A stretch of 31,170 nucleotides of DNA, from contig JBEAUL010000097.1 of the NCBI GenBank assembly GCA_041161475.1, positions 1-31,170 on the forward strand, written 5' to 3'. Position numbers and translations under genes: made by a program. How positions within the stretch are numbered: position 1 is the stretch's first letter; each line of letters starts with the position of its first letter. This DNA is from JBEAUL01 sp041161475. GTDB taxonomy: Bacteria; Pseudomonadota; Gammaproteobacteria; UBA6186; Azoamicaceae. Positions 16,374-25,204 of this stretch are shown here, in pieces. Under the pieces are notes generated by a model. That model did no database searches, was not told where the DNA came from, and saw nothing but the letters and a program-made list of their open reading frames with translations.

Positions 16374-16961
16374 TTAAGGTTTGCTGTATTCCATTTCAAC
16401 AAAAGACCAATTAACCAGGTTCCAGAATGCGTCTAAGTATTTAGGGCGGGCATTTCTGTAATCGATATAGTATGCATGCTCCCACACATCGCAGGTTAAT
16501 AAGGGTTTTAAGTTGGCCTGTGTTAAGGGCGTTGCTGCATTGCTGGTGCTGAGTAAGGACAGTTTTCCAGAAGCGTCTTTTACCAGCCAAGCCCAACCAG
16601 AGCCAAATGTGCCGATAGCAAGTTTAGTAAACTGTTCTTGAAAGCTTGCGTAAGAACCGAAAGAGGCTTCAATCGCTTTCAGTAATTCGCCTTTAGGTTG
16701 TTGATGGTGTTTTTCGCTGAGACAATGCCAGTAAAAAGTATGGTTCCAGACTTGGGCCGCATTATTAAAGATGGGGCCTTCAGATTTTTTAACAATTGTT
16801 TCCAACGTTTCATTTTTTAAGGCATGGTCGGCCAATAAATTGTTTAAGTTGGTTACATAGGCTTGGTGATGTTTGCCATAATGGTATTCTAAGGTTTCAC
16901 GAGAGATATAAGGCTCTAGGGCATTTAATTCGTAGGGTAAGGGTGGTAAAGTAATAGGCAT
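16374..16961 (-). CDS. sodB: SodB, iron superoxide dismutase
   Basis: SodB dismutates superoxide in the cytosol. The 195-residue protein shows metal ligands His27 (YHYGKHH), His74 (QVWNHTFYW), Asp158 and His162 (CDVWEHAYYIDYRNARP). AAQVWNHTFYW and FGSGWAWLV favour iron over manganese, though metal use is inferred. The start is ATG 16961, preceded by AGGA at good spacing; an ATG at 16976 would add five residues (MRKIP) that do not match the family. argD follows on the same strand. A plausible promoter lies just upstream. Single-domain cytosolic form: there is no signal peptide. Confidence 0.97.
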   Translation of the reverse strand: MPITLPPLPYELNALEPYISRETLEYHYGKHHQAYVTNLNNLLADHALKNETLETIVKKSEGPIFNNAAQVWNHTFYWHCLSEKHHQQPKGELLKAIEASFGSYASFQEQFTKLAIGTFGSGWAWLVKDASGKLSLLSTSNAATPLTQANLKPLLTCDVWEHAYYIDYRNARPKYLDAFWNLVNWSFVEMEYSKP

Positions 16962-17004
16962 GGGTATTTTCCTCATTGTTTAAAGAATGATAAGGGTTAG
17001 CCAC

Positions 17005-17032
17005 AGTATACCCGATTTTAATTTTTTTTCAG
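17005..17032 (-). promoter_or_regulatory. candidate sigma70 promoter for sodB-argD
   Basis: On the minus strand CTGAAA (complement of 17027-17032), a 16-base spacer and TATACT (complement of 17005-17010) match the consensus at four and five of six positions, about 45 bases before the sodB start. The spacer is A-rich. No Fur-box-like palindrome was evident. Confidence 0.4.
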
Positions 17033-17080
17033 TAGTAACAAGTAGTTTGTTTGTTGACTAATATTGTAAGGACGCTTGAC

Positions 17081-18130
17081 ATGAAACAGTACACAAGATC
17101 AGTGCGCTTGTACCAATGGATGGGTATTTTATTTTCTTTATTGACGGTTGCGTGTTCTGATACCCCTTCGTCCTCGGCAGTGAGAGTGGTTGAAGTCGCA
17201 ATCGTACAAAAAGGCGACATTCAAGAAAGCATTACCCTGACAGGGACTATTCAGGCCAAGAAAAAAGTCGTATTGACCGCCAAATCCAGTGGCACGCTTC
17301 AATATGTGGCCCAAACAGGTGATGTCGTTAAAAAAGATGCACTGATTGCCAAATTAGGTAACAGCGAGATAGAGCAATCTCGTATTACCGCGCAAGAAAC
17401 GGCACAGCTGGCCAAGCAACAGTATGACCAGATACAACAATTAAAACAAGAAAATGCAGCGACCAGCGATCAAGATATACAAGACAGTACGCGTGCATGG
17501 TTAGAGGCTAAAAATGCCTTGGCTCAAGCCAATATCGCTTGGGAAGAGACCCGATTTTTGGCGCCATTCGATGCGGTTGTCGGCGCTTATGCCAGTAACG
17601 AAGGTGCTCAATTGCAAGCAGGAGATCCGGTGGTGACCTTGCATGATGCCAGTCAATCCTATATCGCTTTAGATATACCCAGTAAATTTATACAATATTT
17701 AAAAATTAAACAACCCGTTATGGTGCAAGACCAGCCTGCTGTCTTAACTTCTTTTCAAAAAATGGTTGATTCTGATACGCGCACCGTACCGGCAACCGTT
17801 GATTTTACATGTTCAGGCTGCTTGATTGGGGAATTGGTGCCAGTACAGGTACCGATTCAAATACACCATGCAGTCTATTGGGTACCAACAGGCGCAGTAT
17901 TCCAACAAGAGGGAAAATCTTACGTGTATCTTGTCCAAGACAATATACTAAAGAAAATCAAAGTAAAGCCTGGTCTTCAAGAAAAAGCGCGCTTAGAGAT
18001 TGTTTCAGGGCTAAAAGAAGGAGATGTTGTGGTCGTGAAAGCACAAGAGACATTGCAACCCGGTATGACTGTTGAAGTGGCAGAAGCCCCAGAAATACCC
18101 GCACAACCCCCAATAATACAAGCAGAATAA
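17081..18130 (+). CDS. periplasmic membrane-fusion (RND/HlyD-type) adaptor protein
   Basis: Adaptor of a tripartite efflux system, normally bridging an inner-membrane pump and a TolC-like channel. ATG 17081 has AAGGA eight bases upstream and gives 349 residues. The N-terminal hydrophobic stretch MGILFSLLTVAC ends at Cys25 and is probably a lipoprotein signal, although the residue at -3 (Thr) is not ideal for a lipobox. TLTGTIQAKKKVVLTAKSSGTL and GDVVKKDALIAKL form a lipoyl-like half motif. A short helical hairpin (residues ~95-145) follows, then RFLAPFDAVVGAY closes the lipoyl domain. The beta-barrel and C-terminal PTGAVFQQEGKSYVYLV, GLKEGDVVVVKA end in typical RND-adaptor style. No pump or TolC gene is adjacent, so the partner and substrate are unknown. 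Confidence 0.88.
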   Translation: MKQYTRSVRLYQWMGILFSLLTVACSDTPSSSAVRVVEVAIVQKGDIQESITLTGTIQAKKKVVLTAKSSGTLQYVAQTGDVVKKDALIAKLGNSEIEQSRITAQETAQLAKQQYDQIQQLKQENAATSDQDIQDSTRAWLEAKNALAQANIAWEETRFLAPFDAVVGAYASNEGAQLQAGDPVVTLHDASQSYIALDIPSKFIQYLKIKQPVMVQDQPAVLTSFQKMVDSDTRTVPATVDFTCSGCLIGELVPVQVPIQIHHAVYWVPTGAVFQQEGKSYVYLVQDNILKKIKVKPGLQEKARLEIVSGLKEGDVVVVKAQETLQPGMTVEVAEAPEIPAQPPIIQAE

Positions 18131-18157
18131 CCAGTGTAATGCATTAAGGAATGAATC

Positions 18158-20029
18158 ATGCATCAAATAATTAAACGATTTGTTCTTTTGTGGTTAATGA
18201 CCATTGGCATTGCACAAGCACGTTTTGCGACCAAAGAAGATGCACCCGTTGATTATATTCAATATAACAGAGACATTGTGGTTGAAAAAGACGGTCGTTC
18301 TGAAGAAAATATCCGCTATGAAATCAAAATTAATAATGAACAAGGACGAGCTGCATACGCGACGCAAACATTTCGATATAACGGTAATATTCAAAAATTA
18401 GACGTGATTTCAGCCCAAACGCTTGTGAATGGCCAGGTATTTAAGGTGCCGAAAGAGACTATCGAAGTCAAACCCTTAGCGAGTGCTGAAAAAGGATTTG
18501 ATCAAGCATATCAAGTGATGGTCTCTTATCCCAATGTGGTTGTAGGGGCGATTATTAAGATGGAATACCGTCTTACAACAAAACAACAACCCTTACCAAA
18601 TTACTTTTCGACCAATGCCTATTTTGGTAAATCGGGGTATTGGATATCCTCTCGGGTGACGCTAAAGTCTGCTTTACCATTTTACTGGCATGTGAACGAT
18701 CCGAAACAAGCGTTAAAGATTGAAGAATCAAAAAAAGAGGGCATACAATCCCTCAGTATTACCTTAACAAAACCGGTGTATACAGAATTGGTTAATGAAG
18801 TCACCTTAGATGACGACAGTAAGAATGTGTATGTGGATATTTCTACACTCAAATCTTTTACAGAAATTGGTGCATCGCTATCGGGGGCATATCAAGCAGT
18901 AATTGAAGAACCTCTTCCTCCTTTGTTGGAAAATATGAGAAAACAGGCGGAACCTTTACAGAATGAGCCCGTAGCACAAATAAACAAGGTAACGTCATTA
19001 TTGGAGGAACACATTCGGTATATGGGAGATTGGCGTTCTATTGATGGACAGTTTAAGCCAAGGCCCTTGACTACGATTGCCAGTACGGGTGTCAGTGATT
19101 GTAAGGATTATTCCGTAAGCTTAGCTGCGATATTGCGTCGTTTAGGCTATGAGGCTTATGCCGCACTGGTATATCGAGGAGAAGCATATTATCCGCCCAC
19201 ACACGATTTACCGGCGATGGGGCAATTTAATCATGCCATTGTGTACGCGGTAGATCCGTTCGGTATTGCGCGTTGGTTAGATCCAACGAATTTTGTCAGT
19301 ATGGCACAGGGTATTTTTCCGGATATTTCGGATAGACCCGCTTTAATTTTAAATCCCACAGCACCCCGTTATGCTTCTATTCCTGCTGTTCAAGCCTTGC
19401 ATAATGCCGTTGAGAGTAACAAAACGCTTAAGCTAAGCAAAGAGGGCGCGCTCATATCGAAGGGAAGCATGTTATTGAAAGGGGAGGCGGCGATTCCTGT
19501 CACTGGCGCGACATTAAGACGTTCAGAAGCGGCGATTAAAGAAGCATTAATCGATATTTTAAGTGGAGAAAAAAATCCTTTAGAAAAAACAATCACCTTG
19601 CCACCCTTAAATTCTCGTATTGTCAAAGATGTCACAATTCAATATGGCTTTGTACAAGAGGATGCCACAATGACTACCAATGTTGGGCAAGCCCTAAGTT
19701 TGGGCGGAGAGTGGGCTGCATTGGTTTTAAATACAAGCAAAGATCAGGAAGGGATAACGTATTTGGGGACACCCAAGAGCGAGGAAGAGGTATTATTTTT
19801 ACCTGGCGCCAAGGCCAAAGCCGTTCAAACCTTAAATGTGCGCATTCAATCGCCGTGGATAACATTTAGTCGATCAGCTGAATCAACCGATCAGGGTGTT
19901 AAGATAACCCAAAAAACGGAGATTTTGCAGCGTTTTATCAAAGCAGAGATTGTGCGCTCAGAAGCCTTTCAAGCCATGAAAAAAAAGGTTAAGCAGGCTG
20001 TTGTGGGTGTCGCTCTGGTGTTTGAGTGA
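18158..20029 (+). CDS. secreted DUF3857 / transglutaminase-like domain protein
   Basis: The signal peptide (KRFVLLWLMTIGIAQA, cut after about residue 21) sends the protein to the periplasm. Residues ~30-200 fit DUF3857 (YNRDIVVEKDGRSEE, then YPNVVVGAIIKMEY). A transglutaminase-like papain-fold domain follows with Cys315 in GVSDCKDYS, His359 in FNHAIVY and Asp375 in RWLDPTN, so the catalytic triad is complete. The C-terminal ~200 residues are beta-rich. DUF3857-transglutaminase proteins are common in Bacteroidetes and gammaproteobacteria, but their substrates are unknown; protease or amidase activity on an envelope polymer is possible. Start ATG 18158 has AAGGA upstream. It follows the adaptor gene by 27 bases and is probably in one transcript with it. 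There is no transmembrane anchor at the C-terminus. Confidence 0.88.
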   Translation: MHQIIKRFVLLWLMTIGIAQARFATKEDAPVDYIQYNRDIVVEKDGRSEENIRYEIKINNEQGRAAYATQTFRYNGNIQKLDVISAQTLVNGQVFKVPKETIEVKPLASAEKGFDQAYQVMVSYPNVVVGAIIKMEYRLTTKQQPLPNYFSTNAYFGKSGYWISSRVTLKSALPFYWHVNDPKQALKIEESKKEGIQSLSITLTKPVYTELVNEVTLDDDSKNVYVDISTLKSFTEIGASLSGAYQAVIEEPLPPLLENMRKQAEPLQNEPVAQINKVTSLLEEHIRYMGDWRSIDGQFKPRPLTTIASTGVSDCKDYSVSLAAILRRLGYEAYAALVYRGEAYYPPTHDLPAMGQFNHAIVYAVDPFGIARWLDPTNFVSMAQGIFPDISDRPALILNPTAPRYASIPAVQALHNAVESNKTLKLSKEGALISKGSMLLKGEAAIPVTGATLRRSEAAIKEALIDILSGEKNPLEKTITLPPLNSRIVKDVTIQYGFVQEDATMTTNVGQALSLGGEWAALVLNTSKDQEGITYLGTPKSEEEVLFLPGAKAKAVQTLNVRIQSPWITFSRSAESTDQGVKITQKTEILQRFIKAEIVRSEAFQAMKKKVKQAVVGVALVFE

Positions 20030-20054
20030 AAAAGATGCCACAACAGGGTATAAT
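20026..20054 (+). promoter_or_regulatory. candidate promoter for grxD
   Basis: GTGAAA (20026-20031), a 17-base spacer and a perfect TATAAT (20049-20054) lie 34-62 bases upstream of grxD. The -35 overlaps the stop region of the DUF3857 gene. A start near 20061 would give a ~27-base leader. Confidence 0.55.
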
Positions 20055-20087
20055 GGTACGATAAAAACGCCGTTGGAGACAGAAGCG

Positions 20088-20444
20088 ATGAATATCGACA
20101 CAAATGCCGTTATGGATACCATAAAAACACAAATTGAACAGCACCCAGTATTGCTGTATATGAAGGGAACGCCTGAGCTCCCACAATGTGGCTTTTCTGC
20201 CCGTGTGGTGCATATTCTAAAAAGCATGAACACCAATTTTGCGTATGTTAATATTTTGGCGCATCCTGAGATTAGAGCAACATTGCCAAAATATGCGAAT
20301 TGGCCTACGTTTCCTCAGTTATACATCACAGGGGAGTTAATCGGCGGTTGCGATATTGTCACAGACATGCAAGCAGCAGGAGAGCTACAGCCCTTGTTGG
20401 CATCAGCCAATGCATTGGGTACTGGTGATACAGTGGCAGCCTAA
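20088..20444 (+). CDS. grxD: GrxD, CGFS-type monothiol glutaredoxin
   Basis: This protein carries [2Fe-2S] clusters with glutathione and hands them to apo-proteins; it often works with BolA-like partners. The 118-residue product has the CGFS active site at 34-37 (PQCGFSARV), Lys26 in MKGTPELP, the cis-proline motif WPTFPQLYI, and GGCDIV for glutathione binding. The frame extends upstream to 20001, but ATG 20088 with GGAGA at 20075-20079 is clearly the start. A short Ala/Gly tail ends the protein. It has its own likely promoter and leads into recJ. Confidence 0.97.
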   Translation: MNIDTNAVMDTIKTQIEQHPVLLYMKGTPELPQCGFSARVVHILKSMNTNFAYVNILAHPEIRATLPKYANWPTFPQLYITGELIGGCDIVTDMQAAGELQPLLASANALGTGDTVAA

Positions 20445-20461
20445 ACAACAGTGTGACGTAT

Positions 20462-22237
20462 ATGACCGAAGCATGGACCGCCTTACCTGTTCCCCAAGTA
20501 AAAGAGCGACCAGTCAATCCCGACATTGAAAAAGAGGCCTTGAAACTGGGGCTCGATCCGTTTGTTTCTGGTATTTTGGCCCGTCGTTCGATTGATGTGT
20601 TGATACCCCTGCAAGAATGGTTAGAACCAAAGCTTAAAACACTCAGTCATCCCATGCAGATGCAAGACATGGATAAGGCGGCCACGCGCGTTGCCGATGC
20701 AATTATTGGGCGAGAACATATTGCACTAGAGACTGACCATGATTGCGATGGACAAACCAGTCACGCGGTGTTGTATTGGAATTTAGTACATCATTTTAAG
20801 CATCCAACAACGCATCTGCAATCGTATATTGGTCATCGTTTGACTGAAGGGTATGGCTTGTCTGCGGCCTTGGCAAAACGCATTTTATCTGCAAAACCGC
20901 GCCCGAATATTGTGATTACGGCAGACAATGGTTCTTCGGATGAAGCCAGAATCGCCTTATTGAAAATGGCGAATATAGACGTTATCGTCACCGATCACCA
21001 TGAAATCCCTGTCTCGGGTATACCGAAAAGCGCTTATGCTTGTTTAAACCCAACGCGTCCAGATTGTGATTATCCCGACCCGTGTATTGCTGGGTGTATG
21101 GTGGCTTGGTTATTGATGAGCGCAGTGAGGCAAAAATTAATCGCCCGAGGTTATTTGTCCAGTGATGCGCCACCCTTACGAGATACTTTGGATTTTGTGG
21201 CAGTAGGCACCATTGCGGATTGCGTGAGCATGGCCAAAAGTCATAACAATCGAGCGATTGTGCAGGTAGGCATGCAACAAGTATGGCGTGGTACGCGTCC
21301 TTGCTGGCGCGTATTGCGTACGCTGTTAAAGGACAACCCCAGTTCCGAAGATTTAGGATTTAAAATTGGTCCTTTGTTGAACAGTGATGGGCGATTAGAT
21401 ACGGCATTTCAGTCGGTCAGTTTTTTGCTCGCAGAAACCGATGCAGAGGCCAAAGCATGGCTCGAGAGTTTACAAACACAGAATGCAACCCGAAAATCTA
21501 TTCAAAAAAGCTTGGTGCAAAAAGGAATGCAACGTGCCAGTGCATTGGTGAATGAAGGAAAATGGTCCCTATGTGTTTATCTAGCCGATGGTCATTCAGG
21601 GGTACATGGGATTGCGGCCAGCCGTTTAAAAGATGCTTTTGGTCGTCCAACGGTATTTTTAGCGCCTAAATTAGGTGCCCCAGACTGTTTAACCGGGTCG
21701 GTACGCGGTATCGTTGGTTTTCATGTGCGTAAAGCCTTGCAAGCGGTTCAAGATGCACACCCTGATTTATTGATTGCCTTTGGTGGACACCAGGGAGCGG
21801 GAGGGTTAACCTTGCTCCAAGAACACTTGTCTTTATTTGCACACGCATTTGAAGAAGCGGTTCGGGCGCAGGTAAGCAGCAAAGACATCGGTCCGGTGAT
21901 TTGGACAGACGGGCAGTTATTACCAGAAAAAATAGGCTTATCGTTTTTAAATCAGTTGCGCACCTTGGAGCCATTTGGGCGGGAATTCGATCCACCTGTA
22001 TTCGATATGCCTGCTACGGTAGAGCAAGTACAGCCAGTGGGGGATGGTACACATGTTCGGCTACGCTTATCTGCAGGCCAACATCGATTTAAAGGCGTGT
22101 GGTTTAACTGTCGTCCTGAAGCCAGTGTCGCCCTACCGGTTGTCGAAGGGGGGCAGTATAGCGTAATATTTTCTCTGACAGAGCATGTCTATCGTGAGCA
22201 ACGCAGCGTAGAGTTGTTGGTACATCATGTCAACTGA
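20462..22237 (+). CDS. recJ: RecJ, single-stranded-DNA 5'-3' exonuclease (divergent)
   Basis: RecJ degrades 5' single strands in recombination and repair. The DHH-family motifs are present: TDHDCDGQTSH with Asp92, Asp94 and Asp96, ITADNGSSDE (154-), VTDHHEIP (178-), the region VGTIADCV, then IGPLLNSDGRLD, and the DHHA1 glycine motif FGGHQGAGGLTL. An OB-like C-terminal domain (VEQVQPVGDGTHVRLRLSAGQHRFKGVWFN) completes the family plan. Several positions differ from the common versions (DFDADG, LNAAGR, GGHAMAAGL), so the protein is a diverged RecJ, but the metal ligands are intact. ATG 20462 gives 591 residues; GTG 20453 is an alternative, and neither has a clear SD. The order recJ-prfB-lysS is as in E. 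coli. Confidence 0.93.
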   Translation: MTEAWTALPVPQVKERPVNPDIEKEALKLGLDPFVSGILARRSIDVLIPLQEWLEPKLKTLSHPMQMQDMDKAATRVADAIIGREHIALETDHDCDGQTSHAVLYWNLVHHFKHPTTHLQSYIGHRLTEGYGLSAALAKRILSAKPRPNIVITADNGSSDEARIALLKMANIDVIVTDHHEIPVSGIPKSAYACLNPTRPDCDYPDPCIAGCMVAWLLMSAVRQKLIARGYLSSDAPPLRDTLDFVAVGTIADCVSMAKSHNNRAIVQVGMQQVWRGTRPCWRVLRTLLKDNPSSEDLGFKIGPLLNSDGRLDTAFQSVSFLLAETDAEAKAWLESLQTQNATRKSIQKSLVQKGMQRASALVNEGKWSLCVYLADGHSGVHGIAASRLKDAFGRPTVFLAPKLGAPDCLTGSVRGIVGFHVRKALQAVQDAHPDLLIAFGGHQGAGGLTLLQEHLSLFAHAFEEAVRAQVSSKDIGPVIWTDGQLLPEKIGLSFLNQLRTLEPFGREFDPPVFDMPATVEQVQPVGDGTHVRLRLSAGQHRFKGVWFNCRPEASVALPVVEGGQYSVIFSLTEHVYREQRSVELLVHHVN

Positions 22238-22291
22238 ATCCGGTGTTAGGTAGTCATTTAAATAATCATATAAACAAGAGGCATTTAAGAC

Positions 22292-23393
22292 ATGTTTGAA
22301 ATAAACCCGTTACTCAATCTATTAGACGACATGGCTGAGCGTACGCAAATCATGCGGAGGTATCTTTGACTACGATCTAAAAACAGAACGCTTGGTCGAA
22401 GTCGATAGAGAGTGTGAAAATCCAGCCATTTGGGATAACCCAGAAAAAGCACAAGCATTGGGTAAGGAACGTGCAGCGCTAAAAGAAGTCATTGAGATTA
22501 TCGATAAACTGGTGCAAGGGATTGAAGATGTGCGTGCTTGGATATCGCTGGCCCAAGAAGAAAAAGACAATGCGATACTTGAGATGGCACAACAAGAGCA
22601 AGAAACACTGTTGACCATACTAAAACAGCTCGAATTTAAACGAAAATTTTCAGGGAAAATGGACAGTTGCAATGCTTTCCTTGATATTCAATCTGGCTCA
22701 GGGGGTACTGAAGCACAGGATTGGGCCTCGATGTTATTGCGTATGTACTTGCGTTGGGCAGAAAGCCATCATTTTGATGTCGCTTTGTTGGATGAGTCAC
22801 ATGGTGAAGTTGCTGGCATTAAAGGGGCAACCATTAAAATTGAGGGACCTTATGCATACGGTTGGTTACGTACAGAAACGGGTGTGCATCGCTTGGTTAG
22901 AAAATCCCCCTTCGATTCTGGCAATCGTCGACACACTTCGTTTGCGTCAGTGTTTGTCTATCCAGAAGTCGAAGACGATATCGAAGTCGATATTAATCCG
23001 GCAGATTTGCGCATAGACACCTATCGTGCCAGTGGTGCAGGTGGTCAGCACGTGAATAGAACCGACTCTGCTGTGCGTATTACACATAATCCTTCTGGAA
23101 TTGTGGTACAGTGCCAGAGCGATCGGTCTCAGCACAAAAATAAAGCCGCTGCGATGAAACAGCTAAAAGCAAAGTTATATGAACGTGCTTTGCATGAACG
23201 CAATGAAGAAAAACAGCAATTAGAAGAAGGGAAATCGGATATTGGCTGGGGATCGCAAATTCGTTCGTATGTGCTCGATCAGTCTCGTATTAAAGACTTG
23301 AGAACGGGCGTAGAAAATACCAATACACAAGCCGTGCTTGATGGCGACCTGGATATGTTTATAGAAGCCAGCTTAACCCAGCAAATGACTTAA
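22292..23393 (+). CDS. prfB: PrfB, peptide chain release factor 2 (programmed +1 frameshift)
   Basis: RF2 releases proteins at UGA and UAA. The gene needs a +1 shift: frame one runs from ATG 22292 to codon 25 (CTT 22364-22366) and meets an in-frame TGA at 22367-22369. Translation resumes with GAC at 22368-22370 and runs to 23393, giving 366 residues. The tripeptide SPF at 205-207 (stop-codon recognition) and GGQ at 250-252 (peptide hydrolysis) sit at the E. coli numbers. Residue 246 is Ala, the usual state, not the Thr of E. coli K-12. ATG 22292 is preceded by GAGG. The shift senses RF2 level and makes the gene self-regulating. lysS follows. Confidence 0.98.
22356..22370 (+). promoter_or_regulatory. 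prfB programmed +1 frameshift site
   Basis: An internal Shine-Dalgarno GGAGG (22356-22360) is followed three bases later by CTT TGA C (22364-22370). This is the classic RF2 recoding signal: the SD pairs with 16S rRNA, the CTT tRNA slips one base, and low RF2 lengthens the pause at TGA. The sequence differs from E. coli only in the exact SD letters. Confidence 0.97.
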
Positions 23394-23432
23394 AATAATA
23401 CCAATACCTAAAATAGATAGGAATGATGACGC

Positions 23433-24959
23433 ATGCGTACACCACAATCTACAGAAGCAACCCACCCTGTTGAAATGAATGTTGATGAAAATGAACAAAT
23501 CCAACAGCGGAGAGAAAAATTACAAGCCCTAAGAGCAGAAGGCATCGCTTTTCCAAATGATTTTCGTCCCACCCACTTGGCTCAAGTATTACAAAATACT
23601 TATGGTGAGAAAGATGCTGCAGCCTTAGAGTCAACGCCTATCAGGGTAGTTGTGGCTGGACGCATTATGATGCGCCGTTTAATGGGTAAAGCCAGCTTTG
23701 TTCAGGTAAAAGACAGAAGTGGTACATGCCAATGGTATGTTCGTCAAGAAGAAATAGGAGAAACAGCGTATCAAGCATTTAAAAAATGGGATTTAGGCGA
23801 TATTGTTGGCGCAGAGGGTGTGTTGTTTAAAACAAAAACAGGCGAACTCTCTATTAAAACAACACGCATTGTCTTATTAACGAAATCATTAAGACCTCTC
23901 CCAGATAAATGGCATGGCCTTCAAGATCAAGAATTACGGTATCGACAGCGTTATGTCGACTTAATTGTGAATGATAAAACCCGAGAAACCTTTGTGATTC
24001 GAGCAAGGGTGATCCAAGCAATTAGGGATTTTTTAAGCCAAAGAGACTTTCTTGAAGTCGAAACCCCCATGATGCAATCTTTGGCAGGCGGTGCTACCGC
24101 GAAGCCATTTATTACGCATCACAATGCCTTGGGCATGGATTTATACTTGCGGATTGCACCCGAGTTATATCTTAAGCGCTTGTTAGTGGGTGGCATGGAG
24201 CGTGTGTTTGAGATTAATCGTAATTTTAGAAATGAGGGCTTATCCACAAGACATAATCCTGAGTTTACCATGCTCGAGTTTTATCAAGCCTATGCGGATT
24301 ACGAAGATTTTTTACATTTAACGGAAGCGTTACTTAGAGAAGTGACGCTTAAAGTCTTGGGTACAACCACCGTTACTTATCAGGGAACCAAAATTGATTT
24401 TGCGCAACCCTTTAAGCGCTATACAGTGACCGAAGCCTTATTGGCTTATCAGCCAGAATTAACCAAAGCCCAGTTAGCAGACAGAACTTTCTTATGCGAG
24501 CGCCTTAAACAGTTGGGTGTCACTGCTGAAAAGCAGTGGGGTCTAGGTAGGTGCTTGCTTGCCTTATTCGAGGAGTTAGTTGAAACGCAGTTGATTCAAC
24601 CGACCTTTATTATCGCTTACCCAACAGAAGTGTCTCCTTTGGCACGTTGTAATGATACCGATCCAAGTATTACAGATAGGGCAGAACTGTATATTGGCGG
24701 ACGTGAAATTGCAAATATTTTCTCTGAGTTAAATGATGCGGAAGATCAGGCTGCGCGTTTTCAAGAGCAAGTCAAGCATAAAGAAGCAGGCGATGAAGAA
24801 AGTATGCCCTATGATCATGATTATATTACGGCATTAGAGTATGGCCTACCTCCAGCAGCTGGAGAAGGCATCGGTATAGACAGGCTGGTGATGTTGCTTA
24901 CAGATTCACCTTCTATACGGGATGTATTATTATTTCCACAAATGCGTACCAAAGCCTGA
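23433..24959 (+). CDS. lysS: LysS, class II lysyl-tRNA synthetase
   Basis: Charges tRNA-Lys. The 508-residue protein has an N-terminal OB-fold anticodon-binding domain (VVVAGRIMMRRLMGKASFVQVKDRSG) and the class II core. Motif 1 is FLEVETPMMQ, motif 2 is FEINRNFRNEG with HNPEFTMLEFYQAY, and motif 3 is GEGIGIDRLVML. The region FSELNDAEDQ matches LysRS and not AspRS or AsnRS. An N-terminal tail of about 20 residues precedes the usual start of homology, so an internal start (ATG 23478 within the tail) cannot be excluded. It lies 39 bases after prfB and shares one base with the sdhE start (TGATG). Confidence 0.97.
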   Translation: MRTPQSTEATHPVEMNVDENEQIQQRREKLQALRAEGIAFPNDFRPTHLAQVLQNTYGEKDAAALESTPIRVVVAGRIMMRRLMGKASFVQVKDRSGTCQWYVRQEEIGETAYQAFKKWDLGDIVGAEGVLFKTKTGELSIKTTRIVLLTKSLRPLPDKWHGLQDQELRYRQRYVDLIVNDKTRETFVIRARVIQAIRDFLSQRDFLEVETPMMQSLAGGATAKPFITHHNALGMDLYLRIAPELYLKRLLVGGMERVFEINRNFRNEGLSTRHNPEFTMLEFYQAYADYEDFLHLTEALLREVTLKVLGTTTVTYQGTKIDFAQPFKRYTVTEALLAYQPELTKAQLADRTFLCERLKQLGVTAEKQWGLGRCLLALFEELVETQLIQPTFIIAYPTEVSPLARCNDTDPSITDRAELYIGGREIANIFSELNDAEDQAARFQEQVKHKEAGDEESMPYDHDYITALEYGLPPAAGEGIGIDRLVMLLTDSPSIRDVLLFPQMRTKA

Positions 24960-25204
24960 TGAACGAAAAAGACAGACTGTCGACATTGCGCTGGCAATGC
25001 CGTCGTGGCATGCTTGAATTAGATGTGATTTTAGGTCGATTCTTGGAATCGACCTTTTCACAGCTGAGCCCGAACCAACAAGATCAATTTGCAACAATGC
25101 TAACCCTGGACGATCCAACGCTCTATGCCTGGTTGATGGGATCGGAATTACCCACTTCTGTCGATATGCAAGAGATTGTGCAACTGTTGAAAAAGCGAAA
25201 TTAA
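24959..25204 (+). CDS. sdhE: SdhE (YgfY), FAD assembly factor for succinate dehydrogenase
   Basis: SdhE promotes covalent flavinylation of SdhA. The 81-residue protein has the family RGxxE motif as RRGMLELD (Arg16, Gly17, Glu20) and a five-helix length (LRWQCRRGMLELD, then LDDPTLYAWLMG). The start overlaps the lysS stop by one base (TGATG), so translation is probably coupled; there is no separate SD. Its stop overlaps ygfZ on the other strand through TTAA. A strong terminator-like hairpin lies within the gene at 25033-25058. Confidence 0.93.
   Translation: MNEKDRLSTLRWQCRRGMLELDVILGRFLESTFSQLSPNQQDQFATMLTLDDPTLYAWLMGSELPTSVDMQEIVQLLKKRN
25033..25058 (+). terminator. terminator-like hairpin inside sdhE
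   Basis: AGGTCGATTC (25033-25042) and GAATCGACCT (25046-25055) form a perfect 10-base stem with a TTG loop, and TTTT follows at 25055-25058. The form is that of a short rho-independent terminator, but it lies in the middle of the sdhE coding sequence (residues ~26-33). The T-run is short, so it may only pause or attenuate transcription, or act as an mRNA structure. Confidence 0.4.

Noticed and set aside
22292..22369. Apparent short ORF ending at TGA before prfB, as if the gene were truncated or broken
   Set aside because: It is the programmed +1 frameshift of RF2: SPF and GGQ numbering in the joined product match E. coli exactly.
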